Below are positions 34,421 to 45,488 of a stretch of 64,000 nt of DNA, piece after piece. The notes beneath the pieces were generated by a model, which searched no databases, was not told the origin of the DNA, and saw only the letters and a list, made by a program, of their open reading frames with translations. Position 1 is the stretch's first letter, and the number at the start of each line of letters is the position of its first letter. The position numbers and the translations under genes are program-made. Source of the stretch: Blattamonas nauphoetae (taxonomy: Eukaryota > Preaxostyla > Oxymonadida); assembly GCA_033064195.1 (NCBI GenBank), contig JARBJD010000356.1:1-64000 (forward strand), given 5' to 3'.

Positions 34421-37400
34421 TCACATCAACTGTCTCAAAACAACAACGCCAAATCCATTCTGTTCGGCAATCATTCCTCTTCTATCCAGGTGGACAGCAC
34501 TTCCCTTCCCAACCACAACCCCACCCGACCAACCATTCCAATCTGATCCCATGTTCATGCAACAACATCCCACAATCCCAACCAAACGAAGATCCACTTT
34601 CAAATCCTTCTCTCCTCCAACGATCATGAACCCTCCTCCTCCCACACACGTCCAGTCTGAACAACGCATCGACTGTGTCGTGTCCGTGTTCTGGATCATG
34701 CAATCAGAGAACAACGACGACGAGAGATCAACCAATGAAGCAGCCATCGATTTCTGTGAGCGACGCCGAGGTTCAATCTCAACCACCACACACCCTCCTC
34801 CAACAACCCCTCCCTCCCCACACACCGACATAAACCACACGGACGTCACACACGATGTGAAGTTGCACGCAGACACACTGACTCCACATCCAACTACACG
34901 AACACGAACAAGACTCCCAAACGCCTTCCCCGAGCACTTCACAAACTTCGAGCTTCGAATCCACACTCCTCCACAAGTCGAACCCCACACCACTCCTCCC
35001 TCCCAGAACGACGTCGACGAGAACACACAGTCTGTCAGCACAACAGAGCTTGATCCCGAAATCTTCACAATCCCTCCCTTCCCAGCGAACGTCACCCCTT
35101 CTCCCTTCAGCCCCAACAGTTCAGCATGCGATTCATCATATCCACAGATCAGTGAATATCTGACTTCAGTCTCCGTCTTCAGCGTACACAATTCCAGCAC
35201 CAGGCGAGACGAGTCCAACAGAACGAACACAGCACTGATCGTGCGTCGTGTCTTCTTCAGCAGAAGCACCATTTCATTGATCGTCAGTGTCTGACTTCCG
35301 AGTGTCATCATTCCTTCCGCCCTTTCAGTCCCTCTCTCATCTGATCTCGTCTCCTCATCCACCCAGCATTCCAGCACACATCCTTCTTCCATTCCAGACA
35401 CATCCATTTCCCACGACGCCCAGTCCCGCATCCAGCTGCTCCCGCCCATCCCACTCTTTCCAACAACCACAACTTGGAACGGCCCGCTCTTCCCCTTCGT
35501 CTCCTCCATGCATCGCCACATCGTCTGAAAAGGTGACGAGTCAGTCCCATCACCCGAATCGCTTCCGTTGGAACTGACAACAATGCGATCCACGAGAAGG
35601 AGACTCAGAAGCGAGATCGTCCCTTTCGTCTCATCCCATCCCATCAGATCAGTCGGTGCCGATTGTTCGAACGATCCCTTCCATCGAAGAGGAACAATCA
35701 CTCTCTTCAGTCGCTTCCCCACAACAAACACACAATCCCCGCTTCCTTCCGCGCTGTTCGAGAGACTGCCCACTCCAAACGTCGTGTCTGTGAGCGAGAA
35801 TTGACTTGTTTCGCGCAGGTCTTCCAAGTTCAGCCAGATCCCTCCTCCATCGCCACTGCTCCCGCATCGACGGAAGACGCAGTTCGCAATCAGCAGCTCT
35901 CCCGTCTCCACGCGCACTGCCAACGCTCCTCCATCCGCTGCGGATTGGCATCCATCGAAAACGGTGCTGGTCACATGAACTGTCATGTCTGTCCGCAGAG
36001 TGCTCGAAAACGCAGGGCCTGAAGCAGACGAGACGATGTTGGCAAATGTTCCTTTGTCGACGATGAGAGTCGATGCGGGGTTTGTGCACACGAGCGCTGA
36101 AGTGGCGATTCCACCGCAGGACACTGCACACTCCGTGATTGCGACGAAGCCACGCTCAGCAACCACAAACCCGGCTGATTCTGTTGGTTGGGCGGGGATT
36201 TGAAAGGTGAGGGAGGCGAACGTGATCGAAGACGACGCGGAATTGACAGGGGAACGACAGAACAGAATTTGGGCTGTATTGAAAACGAGACGCGAAGAAG
36301 AAACACCGACTCCCTCCACTTTCATCGCTTTCTCGATCACAACGTCACGTTGCCCCAGCGGGACCGAATCTGTGCATCGGCAATCGTGCCCAGACTGAGC
36401 ACGGAAGAGTCCTCGTTCGAGCGTCGAGCAGGGACTCGCTGAGCTCCCACACACATCCCACGACGGCCCACTTCCACTCAGAACAACGTCCCCCTCTTGC
36501 TCGATCAGATACACAAGAAGTGTCACGCTCAGCGACAGTCTGGTGTCGGAGCTGAAGAGCACGTTGGAGGAGTGGGCGAGGGATTCGAACGAGCCTGTCC
36601 ATTTGTCTTTGCTGATGAGTGTGGACAAGTCAGATCCGATTACGACCAGCTGGTTGGCGGCGTTTGTTGTGAATTTGACTTCTGTGACTGAATAAGGAGT
36701 TGAATGCACACATCCTTCCATGTTCAGAAGGATCGCTGTCCCACAGTTGGTGATTGTGATGTGATGGAGAACGAAAGACGAAAACAAAGCAAGATGTGAC
36801 GACAGAACTGTTCCGTCACCGGAATCATCCCTTGTGATGGATGCAAAAGAAGACGACTGAATGTTGATTGATCCGGCCCCCTCTGCTTCAATCATTGAGT
36901 GGCTGGTGAGTTTCGTCGACTCAAGATTGAGCGCGTCGATGGAGAGAGAGCCAGTGGCAGAAACAGAAATCAAAGAACAAGAAAGGGATAAGCTGGCAGA
37001 GAACACGCTCGATTCGAAAACGAGTGTGCCTTGTTCAACAGAAAAGAAAGAACCAGAAAGCTGATTCGATGTGGAAGATTGGGCTGAGACTGTCAAGTGC
37101 GAGAGGGAGAACATGGTCAACTGTGATTGGATGGAGAAGGCTGGGCATGCAATCAGTGAGAGACCAGCTTTGGCTGGCGATTGATTCGAGGTGAGTGTCA
37201 TTGTCCGTGGAACTTGAAATTCATTTCCGACTTGCAGACTTGTCATAATCTTGACCAGCGAGAGAGTTTCAGTGTTCGCTTCGAGCTGATCCAACGATTG
37301 ACAGTTCAGTCCGAGATGCCCACACTGCTTGATGTCTTCAGAATCGATGCTGTGGTCGACCCATCCTTCGACAGACGGATGATGGAGGTATTGGAGAACA

Positions 37401-40400
37401 GACAGAATTCTCGATGTGTGTGTCGAAGAGAGTCGAATGGAATCAATCAGTGACGCGTCGATTGGCGATGAAGAATAAACAGAAGGAAATAGCGTCTTGT
37501 CATCAAATGACGACATGTCACCACCAGAAATGAAAACATCCTCCCCAAACTGTCCGACTCCACAACCATTTGCAGTTTCGCCAGAGCCGAATGACGCCCC
37601 AGCCAAGTTGAACGATCCCGGAGACGGATTGGCAACATCGATGAACAACGCTCCTCCGTTTCCTTCCGAAGCACAGGAGGAGAATGAGGTGGAGACGATG
37701 GAGAGGGTTTGGGGAGAGGAAAGAACAGCTGAAATGGCTGCTCCGGCGGTTGGTGCTGAAAAAGAGGAGAACGAGCAGGATGAGATTGATAGAGAGGCGT
37801 CTGAATTCACCTCAACGAAAGACGATTCCCGCACTGTTCCAACAAAATCAAACTGATGTAGAGAAAGAGAACCCAACGCAACTGTGATTTTGCCTTTCGA
37901 AGTTGTTGTGAGAGTTTGCCGGTCAGGGTCTGATTTGATGTGTGCTGTCTCGTCAATCCGGATGTCCATGTTGATTGTCAGTTTTGAGTCGACAAGAAAA
38001 AGATTGTTTTTGTTCTTCCGAGCAAGGCCAGCAGGGATTGTCTGACAAGGAAGCTGGAAGATCCCACAATGAACGTGATTCTCTCCAGATGTGTGAATGT
38101 GTGTGCTTTCTTCGTTGGAAGTGTGAGGATACCAGTAGAACAGCAGAGACCCTGCTGAAACCCCAGTATCATATCCAAACCAGAGTCGTTTGTCCGACGA
38201 TGTGAAGATGTCCGAACGGAGTGGAGGTTTCAGGACGTCGAGTGTGTCTGTTGCGAGATACGCGACGAGGTCGGTATGTTCGAGATAGAGATTGCCGCCC
38301 AGATCACCCCAACAGTCCTCAAAAGTGGTCGTTCCCGTTGCAGAAAAAGAATCGAGTCCACTGACGAAGAGAGCCCCAGTTCGGTAATGATCATTATTAC
38401 ACTTCACAAAGGAGGACGAGTTGATCATCATCGACCCGCCTGATCCAAGGCACGTCACTGTCCCATAGATTCCTTGGTGGAGAGAACAGTTCGAGAAAGA
38501 TGTTGAATTGATGACGAACGAGCCCTTCGTCATTGAGACATATACCACCCCATGGTGTCCATGGAACATGAAGATATTCTTGAACGTGCAATCGTGTAGG
38601 GAAAGCGATCCTCCAGTCACAGTGGCGTCGATGATTCCTCGGTAATGATCGAACGTATCAAAATCTGTGAATGACGACGAGACGATGTCGAATGATCCGT
38701 TTTCTATCATCAAGAACAGACCAGAATAATCATCATAATGATAGTAATTTAAGTCTGTAGTAAGACAGCCAGAGAATGTTGAGTCAGCATGCGAATGGAG
38801 AGGAGTTTGGAGGTCGAACAAGTAGCGATAGAAGACGAGATTCTCGATATTCACTCCACACAACTCGAGAATGCCAGGAGATGTTGTAACGAACAACGTT
38901 GTGACATTAGCAACTGTTCCGGCGACGAGTGGCTTGAATGAACATCGCGTGAGAGTTGTCGTTCCTGATGAAACACTCACAGTCGCAGTGTAACAGACGG
39001 CCTCTGACATGAACACAAAATCAATCTGGCTCAAGAAGTTGCGGGCTGTGCATTTGAGCGGCGAACTTGTTGTGACTTCAATTCTTGTCTGCTCCGACTG
39101 ACTCAGTGGTTGGATGACACTGCCTTTGATATTCACTGATCCGTTCAGAACAGCACCAGACGTGACGAACACAGTCAATCCGGCGAGCGATCCTCCAACT
39201 TGTGTGGCCAGAAACGTGATTGATTTGCACGGTGCTGTTCGTGTCCCACAATCAGTGGAGTCAGACACTGCCAGGTTCAGATATACGATTCGGTGGAGAG
39301 TGAGGAATTCTGGGATGCCGAGCTCAGCCACTCCGAATGTCCCCCCTTTCGATTCACAGCGGAAGCGAGTGTTGTCTTCATCGTTGTTCTCCCAATCAGA
39401 CAAGAATCGGTGTGGAGTCAGTCCTTCTTCTCCCATCTCCAGATCCTCAGCTGAGACAAAGACATCCTTCCCTCGTTCGGCATCATTTCCACTGAACGAC
39501 AAGTCTCGCAACAGAAAGTCTGTCTTCGTTGCGCCAAAAGAGAGAAAGATGCCAGCTCCTGCGCTGTTTGCTGTTCCAGACACAGCACAGTTGGTGAATG
39601 AGGACGAAGAGATTCCAATTTTTGAGATGTCTGTCAGTGAGACGTGAATGGCTGCTCCATTCCTTTTCGTCGATGACATGTTCGCAAACTCGCAGTCAGA
39701 CACATCAAGCGACCCACCAGCGACAGTCACAAGACGTCCGTTTTGTTTGTCTCCTGTTCCAACGAAAGAGCAGTGAGTAAGAATGGCAGCACCAGGAAAA
39801 GCAACATCGACGAGATCGTATCCAGTGAGTGACGAGTCGAACGCGAGTTTGAAGGTGATGGCGGAGAGAGTGACTTTGCCTCCAGTCACGTGCACAACCG
39901 CGCTCGGTCGAGATTTTGAGAATTCCACTCGAGTCTCTGTTTGAGAAGCAGTGTTTCCGGCTCCTTCAATTGTGATGGTTCGGAGGAGGACTTCGATCAT
40001 GTCTTCTGGTTGGTCATCACTGTCCTTGAACGTGCCTTGGAGGACGTTCACGCTGAACCCGGTCTGAATCCTGCTGGACGCATACATCACTGTTCGACAG
40101 GGGTTGGTCGATGTTCCACAATTTGGGGAATCTTCGCCGGTTGTTGAAACTTCGAGATTGGTCATTTTGACGAAGACTGTTGGATGAGCTTCTTGTTCAA
40201 AGCGGCCGATGCGAATGGCGAACGGGGTCACGCCGACAGGGGCATCTGTTGAGAGACTTTCGAGGCGTTTCGTTCCGAATTCGCTGTTTGATGCAGCAAA
40301 GAATTCTGGAATTGAAGTTTGATCGTCAAAACCGACGTCATTGATATGACCAATAGCTACCATCAAAATGTGACCACCTGAATTATGAGATTCGTCTGTA

Positions 40401-41895
40401 TCGGTGACTGAATGAACAAAAAAATGTGAAAAGAGATCAAGAACTACAGACCTTCTGTTCCGACAAATTCGCAAAAAGCGAGTCGAAAAGAAGTTGGAAG
40501 GGCCATTTTATGATTCCAAATGAGAATACCTCCTCCAAACGACTTCGCTGAACAGCTCACAAACGAGCAGTCGATAATCTGATGATCGGAGTCCAAAGTA
40601 ACGAAAATGGCGCCTCCTCCACCATTCAATTGATCTGAATCGGCACTGCTTCCACTGAACGAATAATTGCATGCAGCGACGAGTGCTTGACAATCCTCAA
40701 ACTGCGACCCGACAACGGTGAGATTGCATGAATTGTTGCTAAAAATCGCTCCTCCACTTTGCCCTGTGCATTTTCGGAAGATGGAATCTGTTATGTGAGC
40801 CTGTGTTCCATTTGTGAAGATCGCGCCTCCAACTCCCGTTGTCCATCCGGCAACCATGTTTTGAAAGAGGCAGTGCTCGACAGTGAGAATTGTGCCTCTG
40901 AAGGAAATGGCGGCTCCACAATAGATTGTGACGAGAGAGATGTTCTGAAAGACATCGTTTTTGAAGGTGGCAGAGTCAGATGTGATATTTTGTTGAGATG
41001 TGTAAATTTGTTCGTTCTGAAGATGAAGAAACGACGAATTGATAACAAGAAGATCAGAAATTGTTTTGAAATCAACAAGTGACCCTCTGTAAGGAAGTTC
41101 AGAGTGCGTCATGTCAACTCCGGAAAGAATGCTATTGATTGTATATTGTTGATTGTGATGAGGATAATGTTCGAGTTGAGTAACCGAAGAAGATATATTT
41201 CGGAAAGAAGACGCTCCAATCTTCAAAGTTGAGCTAGTTCCAGAGATGAGAAATGGACTTGGTTGTGAAATGATTAGTGACGAGATTGAGAGGGAAGTCA
41301 GTGAAACAGTTGAATCAATTTGTGTGGAGTGTATTAGAGGAACGCTCAGAGAAGGAGTGGATGATGCCCGTAGAACAATTGAGCAGAGGATAAGATTTCC
41401 TCCATCTGCGATGAAACACGACCGGGTTGGCATGGCCAAAACAAGAGAGGAAAATAAGATCGTGAGAGAACTCTGGTGATTTACGAATGAAATCGCTTGA
41501 GTTGGTGATGGACAGAAATGGAGCTTCGAGAGCGAGATTGACGAGTTTGTGACATGAAGCATTGAAGACGAACTATGTTGACCCAAGAGTGTAGCCATAA
41601 CTGGTGCAGTGACAGTAGCAAAGATATTGTTGAATATAACGTCATTTGTGAGATAGGTTGTCTCGTTTAGGATGGATTGTGTTGTTTTGAGGATGGACAC
41701 CTGGCTATCGATGATGTCTTGAAATGAAACGATGTGAGAGAACGATATTTGTAGGATAACAGAAAGAAAAACGGTGGAAATCATTCGAAGAATAATTTGT
41801 GAAATTGCCCTGCGGGTTGATCGCGACTTCACCTTAATTTCCCCTTCATTCATTCCAGTACTCACAAAAAGGGAAAGTCTTATATATATTTCCAT
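34421..41895 (-). CDS. Giant right-handed beta-helix (pectin-lyase-like) protein
   Basis: Two exons joined across a 44-nt intron (40,408-40,451) give about 2,470 residues. The join reads CEFVGTEVTDTDESHNSGGH. The N-terminus has a hydrophobic segment (IILRMISTVFLSVILQISFS) that could be a signal peptide. The body consists of dozens of beta-helix turns (LTVVGSQFEDCQALV, GAAISFRGTILTVEHCLFQN, SLSLHDCTFKNIF). The recurring paired-Cys module CGTSTNPCRTVMYASS / CGTRTAPCKSITFLA / CGIFQLPCQTIPAGL separates large blocks, as in the receptor-like gene at the left of the window. No C-terminal membrane helix or kinase is present; it ends VVVGKGSAVHLDRRGMIAEQ and on to VVVLRQLM. It is probably secreted or surface-bound. 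Its tail is the source, or a sister, of the tails found in the array. Confidence 0.85.
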
Positions 41896-42086
41896 TCTCG
41901 AGACCTTTTACGGGATTTTTCCCAACGTCTACCATCTCAACCACAGCAGAAGAGCGACACATGAGAATTTCAGGAAGAAGAGGGTGTTTAGTAATTGTCG
42001 GAGCTGAGGTGGCCTCGCGAGAAGACAGAGAATCGCAAATGAAATCTGGAGGTGGGGTTATTGTGAAAAAAAAGCATGGTGAACGA

Positions 42087-44255
42087 TCAATCGATCGGAT
42101 AGGCTTGAAAATATGCTGAACAAGATAGACATGGAAAGAATCAAACCTCGTATCTCTGCTTCCTTTTCAGGAGCAGGACGAATCATGGTTTCATCTATTA
42201 AGTCAAACCATATGGGATGGATTCCGTTCTCCCTAATGAATTTGGTAATCTCTTCACGTTCGTAGAATTCGTTAGGGAAACCTTCCAAAGTCACTGGGGT
42301 GGTAATTCGCTGACCTGAATAAACACAAAAATATCCTTTTGCTTTTTGTTCATCGAGCGACAATCTGGGGATTTGTGGTGTTTGTGGTGAGATACGTTGA
42401 GGCGCTGGTATTTGAGGATTTGGACTGATTAGTGCGTAATGGGAGGGTTGCGGAAGAACTGCTTGTGGTTGCGTCTGGGGAGGAGTCTGATGGAAACCGA
42501 GATTTGATTGTGGTGCAAAGTTGTTTTGATGTGGTGGAAAGTGGTTTTGCTGAGCATGAAGTGAAAAAGGAGGATTTGTTGGCTGGGTTTGGATGGGGTG
42601 CATCATCTGTGAGTTCTGACGGCTAAACCCTCCACCTTGTTGGTTCGTAAATCCAACATTGGGCCGAGTCCCAAACCCACCTTCTGCTGTTTGTCCCTGT
42701 TGCCATAATGCTCTGGTTGGTGGCAGATCGCCAAATCTCCTGCCTAGTTGGTTCGCTAATGTGTTTCCATGTTTCTGGTTTTCAAATCCCCCACTTTGCT
42801 GGGTCGTGAAGCCACTCGATGGTCGACTCCCAAACCATGGACCTCCACTTTGTGGTGGCTGTTGGTTGCCAAATCCACCACTGTTGGTTGTCTTATCATT
42901 TTTGAGTGCTTTTAACTCTGTTTCAAGCACTCTGATTCTCTCCTGTGCTTGATGAAGTTCGATTGTGAGCTTCTCCTCTCTCCCACGAGCATCCGTAAGC
43001 TCTCTCGCTTTCGTCACCTTTTCTTCATTCTGGATCCGAATAGTGGTTTCTGTTCGATCCAACTCCATCCGCAGATATTGTGAGAGTGGAGTTTCTTCGC
43101 CCAAAATGTGGAAAAGCCGACCAGTTCGGAGCAGCTCGCCAGACGACACGCGTTCTTGTGGGTTCTGAGGAAATGCCGTGAGGGAGAGAATTCCAACACA
43201 CCTTTGCGAGAAGCAGGTTCAACAGCGTGGAGATTGGCCTACTCAGCCCAGATTTCTCCACAACAGCCTCGATCTTGAAATTCATTACTGATGTTAAGAT
43301 CTCCAAAGAATTATCTCCACCAACCCATTCTCGATTTGTCAGCAACTGTAACAGCACCATTCCAAATGCCCACATGTCTGCCGCTTGCGAAGGTTTCGGT
43401 GCGGCGAATGAGAACTGTTCTGGCGCCCAGAATTTCATCGTTCCACATTCTGACAAATTGTTTGTTTTGACTGTTCCTGTTCCGACAACACCACCAAAGT
43501 CACCTGAAAGAGAGGGAAATAATGAAAAACAAATTGTTAAGAGTTGAAATCAGTGCAAACCGAGCTTCGCTGTTCCATCCTTGGCAATCAGGATGTTCGA
43601 TGGCTTCAGGTCCCCATAGACTTCGTCCCGAGAATGTAGAAATGCAATTCCATTCAGAATATCTCTCATCCAACGGAACGTCATCTGAAAGAAAAAAAAG
43701 AAATCAGTTCATGATCATCAAGAAGGGAAAATTGACGAAATATGATGGAAAAAGAAACCGCTAGAATACACAAAAAGCATCTCAAATAAACATACGATCC
43801 TGTTGAACTGTGTTCCAAGAGCTGTTTGTTCGTTCAGTTTGTCCTGGAGGCTGCAGGTACACAGCTCAATCACCACAAAATGAGCGTTCTCTCCTTCGAG
43901 CACATCCACAAATCCAACCACATTCGGGTGCTGATGGCTTTGCAATTTCGATATTTCGTGAACATTTCCATTAAAATCCTCTTCACATGTGAAGGTGAGG
44001 GTTTTCACCGCAAAATGTTCTTTAGACTCCCGAGATTCCACCTCATGCACCGATCCAAATCGACCCTGCCCAAGCTTCTTCACGTGTACATCTATCTTTT
44101 CGAGAAGATTGGTGATGGTGTTGTGATGATCGAGGTCGATAGAGAAGAGAGTAGAACAGGAGAAAATGGAATAATTAGAAAAAAAACAGACACGGAGCCG
44201 GAAAGCGAACCTCAAACTTCCCGAGCCCTTTCGGTTTCGGAGTGGGGAGATGCAT
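42087..44255 (-). CDS. Protein kinase with coiled coil and C-terminal U-box-like domain
   Basis: Splicing introns of 115 nt (44,096-44,210), about 60 nt and 31 nt gives this order. First comes the kinase: LGQGRFGSVHEVE (glycine loop), FAVKTLTF (Lys), FLHSRDEVYGDLKPSNILIA (HRD replaced by YGD, Asp kept), AKLGDFGGVVG (DFG kept) and GTMKFWAPEQF. A coiled coil follows (RTETTIRIQNEEKVTKAREL). Then a Gln/Gly/Phe/Pro-rich linker leads to FCVYSGQRITTPVTLEGFPN, EFYEREEITKFIRENGIHP and so on, which fits a U-box fold. The last intron is optional; with it the protein ends AYFQAYPID at 42,087, without it at 42,058. The product could be both a kinase and a ubiquitin ligase. Coding potential continues upstream of ATG 44,255 to about 44,350, where an unrelated fragment abuts, so the original N-terminus may be lost. 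Confidence 0.78.
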
Positions 44256-44349
44256 TTCTAAATCTGTGGTTTGATCAAATTCGCGGCCATGGACCCGATT
44301 CAGATCTCCAATCAAGGCATTCCTTCGTATACAGAATTGGGATACATCG

Positions 44350-45265
44350 AGATATGAAAGGGAAGGAGCACTTACTGTTCGTGGAGCTTGTGCCGAACGC
44401 TGGATTCGAGATTATTGAGTCGCTCGGTATGATGGGAGCGGGAGGGAGTGGTAAGGAGGGCAAGAAGGAGAAGAAGGAGGAGGGAGAGCGAGTGGTGGTG
44501 ATGGCGAGGCGAGATGAAACTGGACGGGATACCCTTCTGCCGCGTGGGCTCGAGATGAGTGAAGTGGGCCGTACAGTCCACTTCTTCTCAGTCGACGTCG
44601 AGGAAGCCCTTCTTCAGCATGCTCTCTTCCACTCCGACCATTTCACCCCGCCACGCTGGCTGAGACCTCTCGCAGTGTCAATGCGAGCTCTACGAGCGTT
44701 GTGGTCGATTGGATTTGTGGAGGGCGAGTCGAAGGAGGCCGAACGAGGAGAGAGAGGGGACGAGTGGGGAAGTGTGCAGTGACCATTCGCTTCGTTCCAA
44801 CTGCCTTTCGTGCTCCCGTTCCTTTGGAACCGCTTTGTGGAGTTGGGAGGGTTGGAGACGGAAGGGGTTTTTCTTTGAACAGTGGCAGAGAGCAACGTTT
44901 CAGCAGACTCGATACTGATCAACGCGGGTCTGTTTTGGGTGCTGTGTGGAGGACAGCGGAAGACACGTCCAGACACAGACACCAGCCAGCCCACCACACC
45001 ACAACCATCCACCAAAAACAAGTCAAACGCAAATGAGAAAGAAAAAGGGGAAGAATAGAAAAAGGAGGCTCGCCATCCACACGCTGGACGAATCGTCGAG
45101 AACGACCCACTCGTCACACCTCCACCTGTGCGTGTGTCGTTCGGGTTGGAATTGGAGAAGGCACAACGACTGAGTGGGGAGATTGGAGCGGTGGGAGGGC
45201 TATTAGCAGAGATGAGTGATGTGAAAGTTGCGATCTTTGACTCCAGTTTTGAACAAACTCGTTGA
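44350..45265 (+). pseudogene. Inverted MyTH4-RhoGAP gene fragment with original 3' end
   Basis: On the plus strand, KGKEHLLFVELVPNAGFEII is followed by MARRDETGRDTLLPRGLEMS, VHFFSVDVEEALLQHALFHS, GFVEGESKEAERGERGDEWG, then stops. The RhoGAP start (FVELGGLETEGVF) follows in another frame. Unlike the array copies it keeps a plausible C-terminus, LELEKAQRLSGEIGAVGGLL to FEQTR, ending at TGA 45,263-45,265. At 44,765-44,767 it has TGG (Trp) where the array copies have TGA, so it branched before that lesion or retained the ancestral codon. Its left boundary at about 44,350 directly abuts coding-like sequence of the minus-strand kinase gene. Confidence 0.6.
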
Positions 45266-45488
45266 ATTAGGTGAAACAGAAACAATGAAATGAAATGGAT
45301 GAATCATCCATTTTAGAAATGGGCGTAAAAAGTGACTCAACAACAAAAGAAAGAAGGAATCAGCGAGATTCCAAGTTGTCTTGTCGACTGACGGTGGATG
45401 AGAGGCCAGTGTTGCGAGACCAGGTGCCACTGGGAGGGTTCGAAGAGTCTTCCAACGCCTTCATTCGGGTTGACATGGAGAGTGCGCG

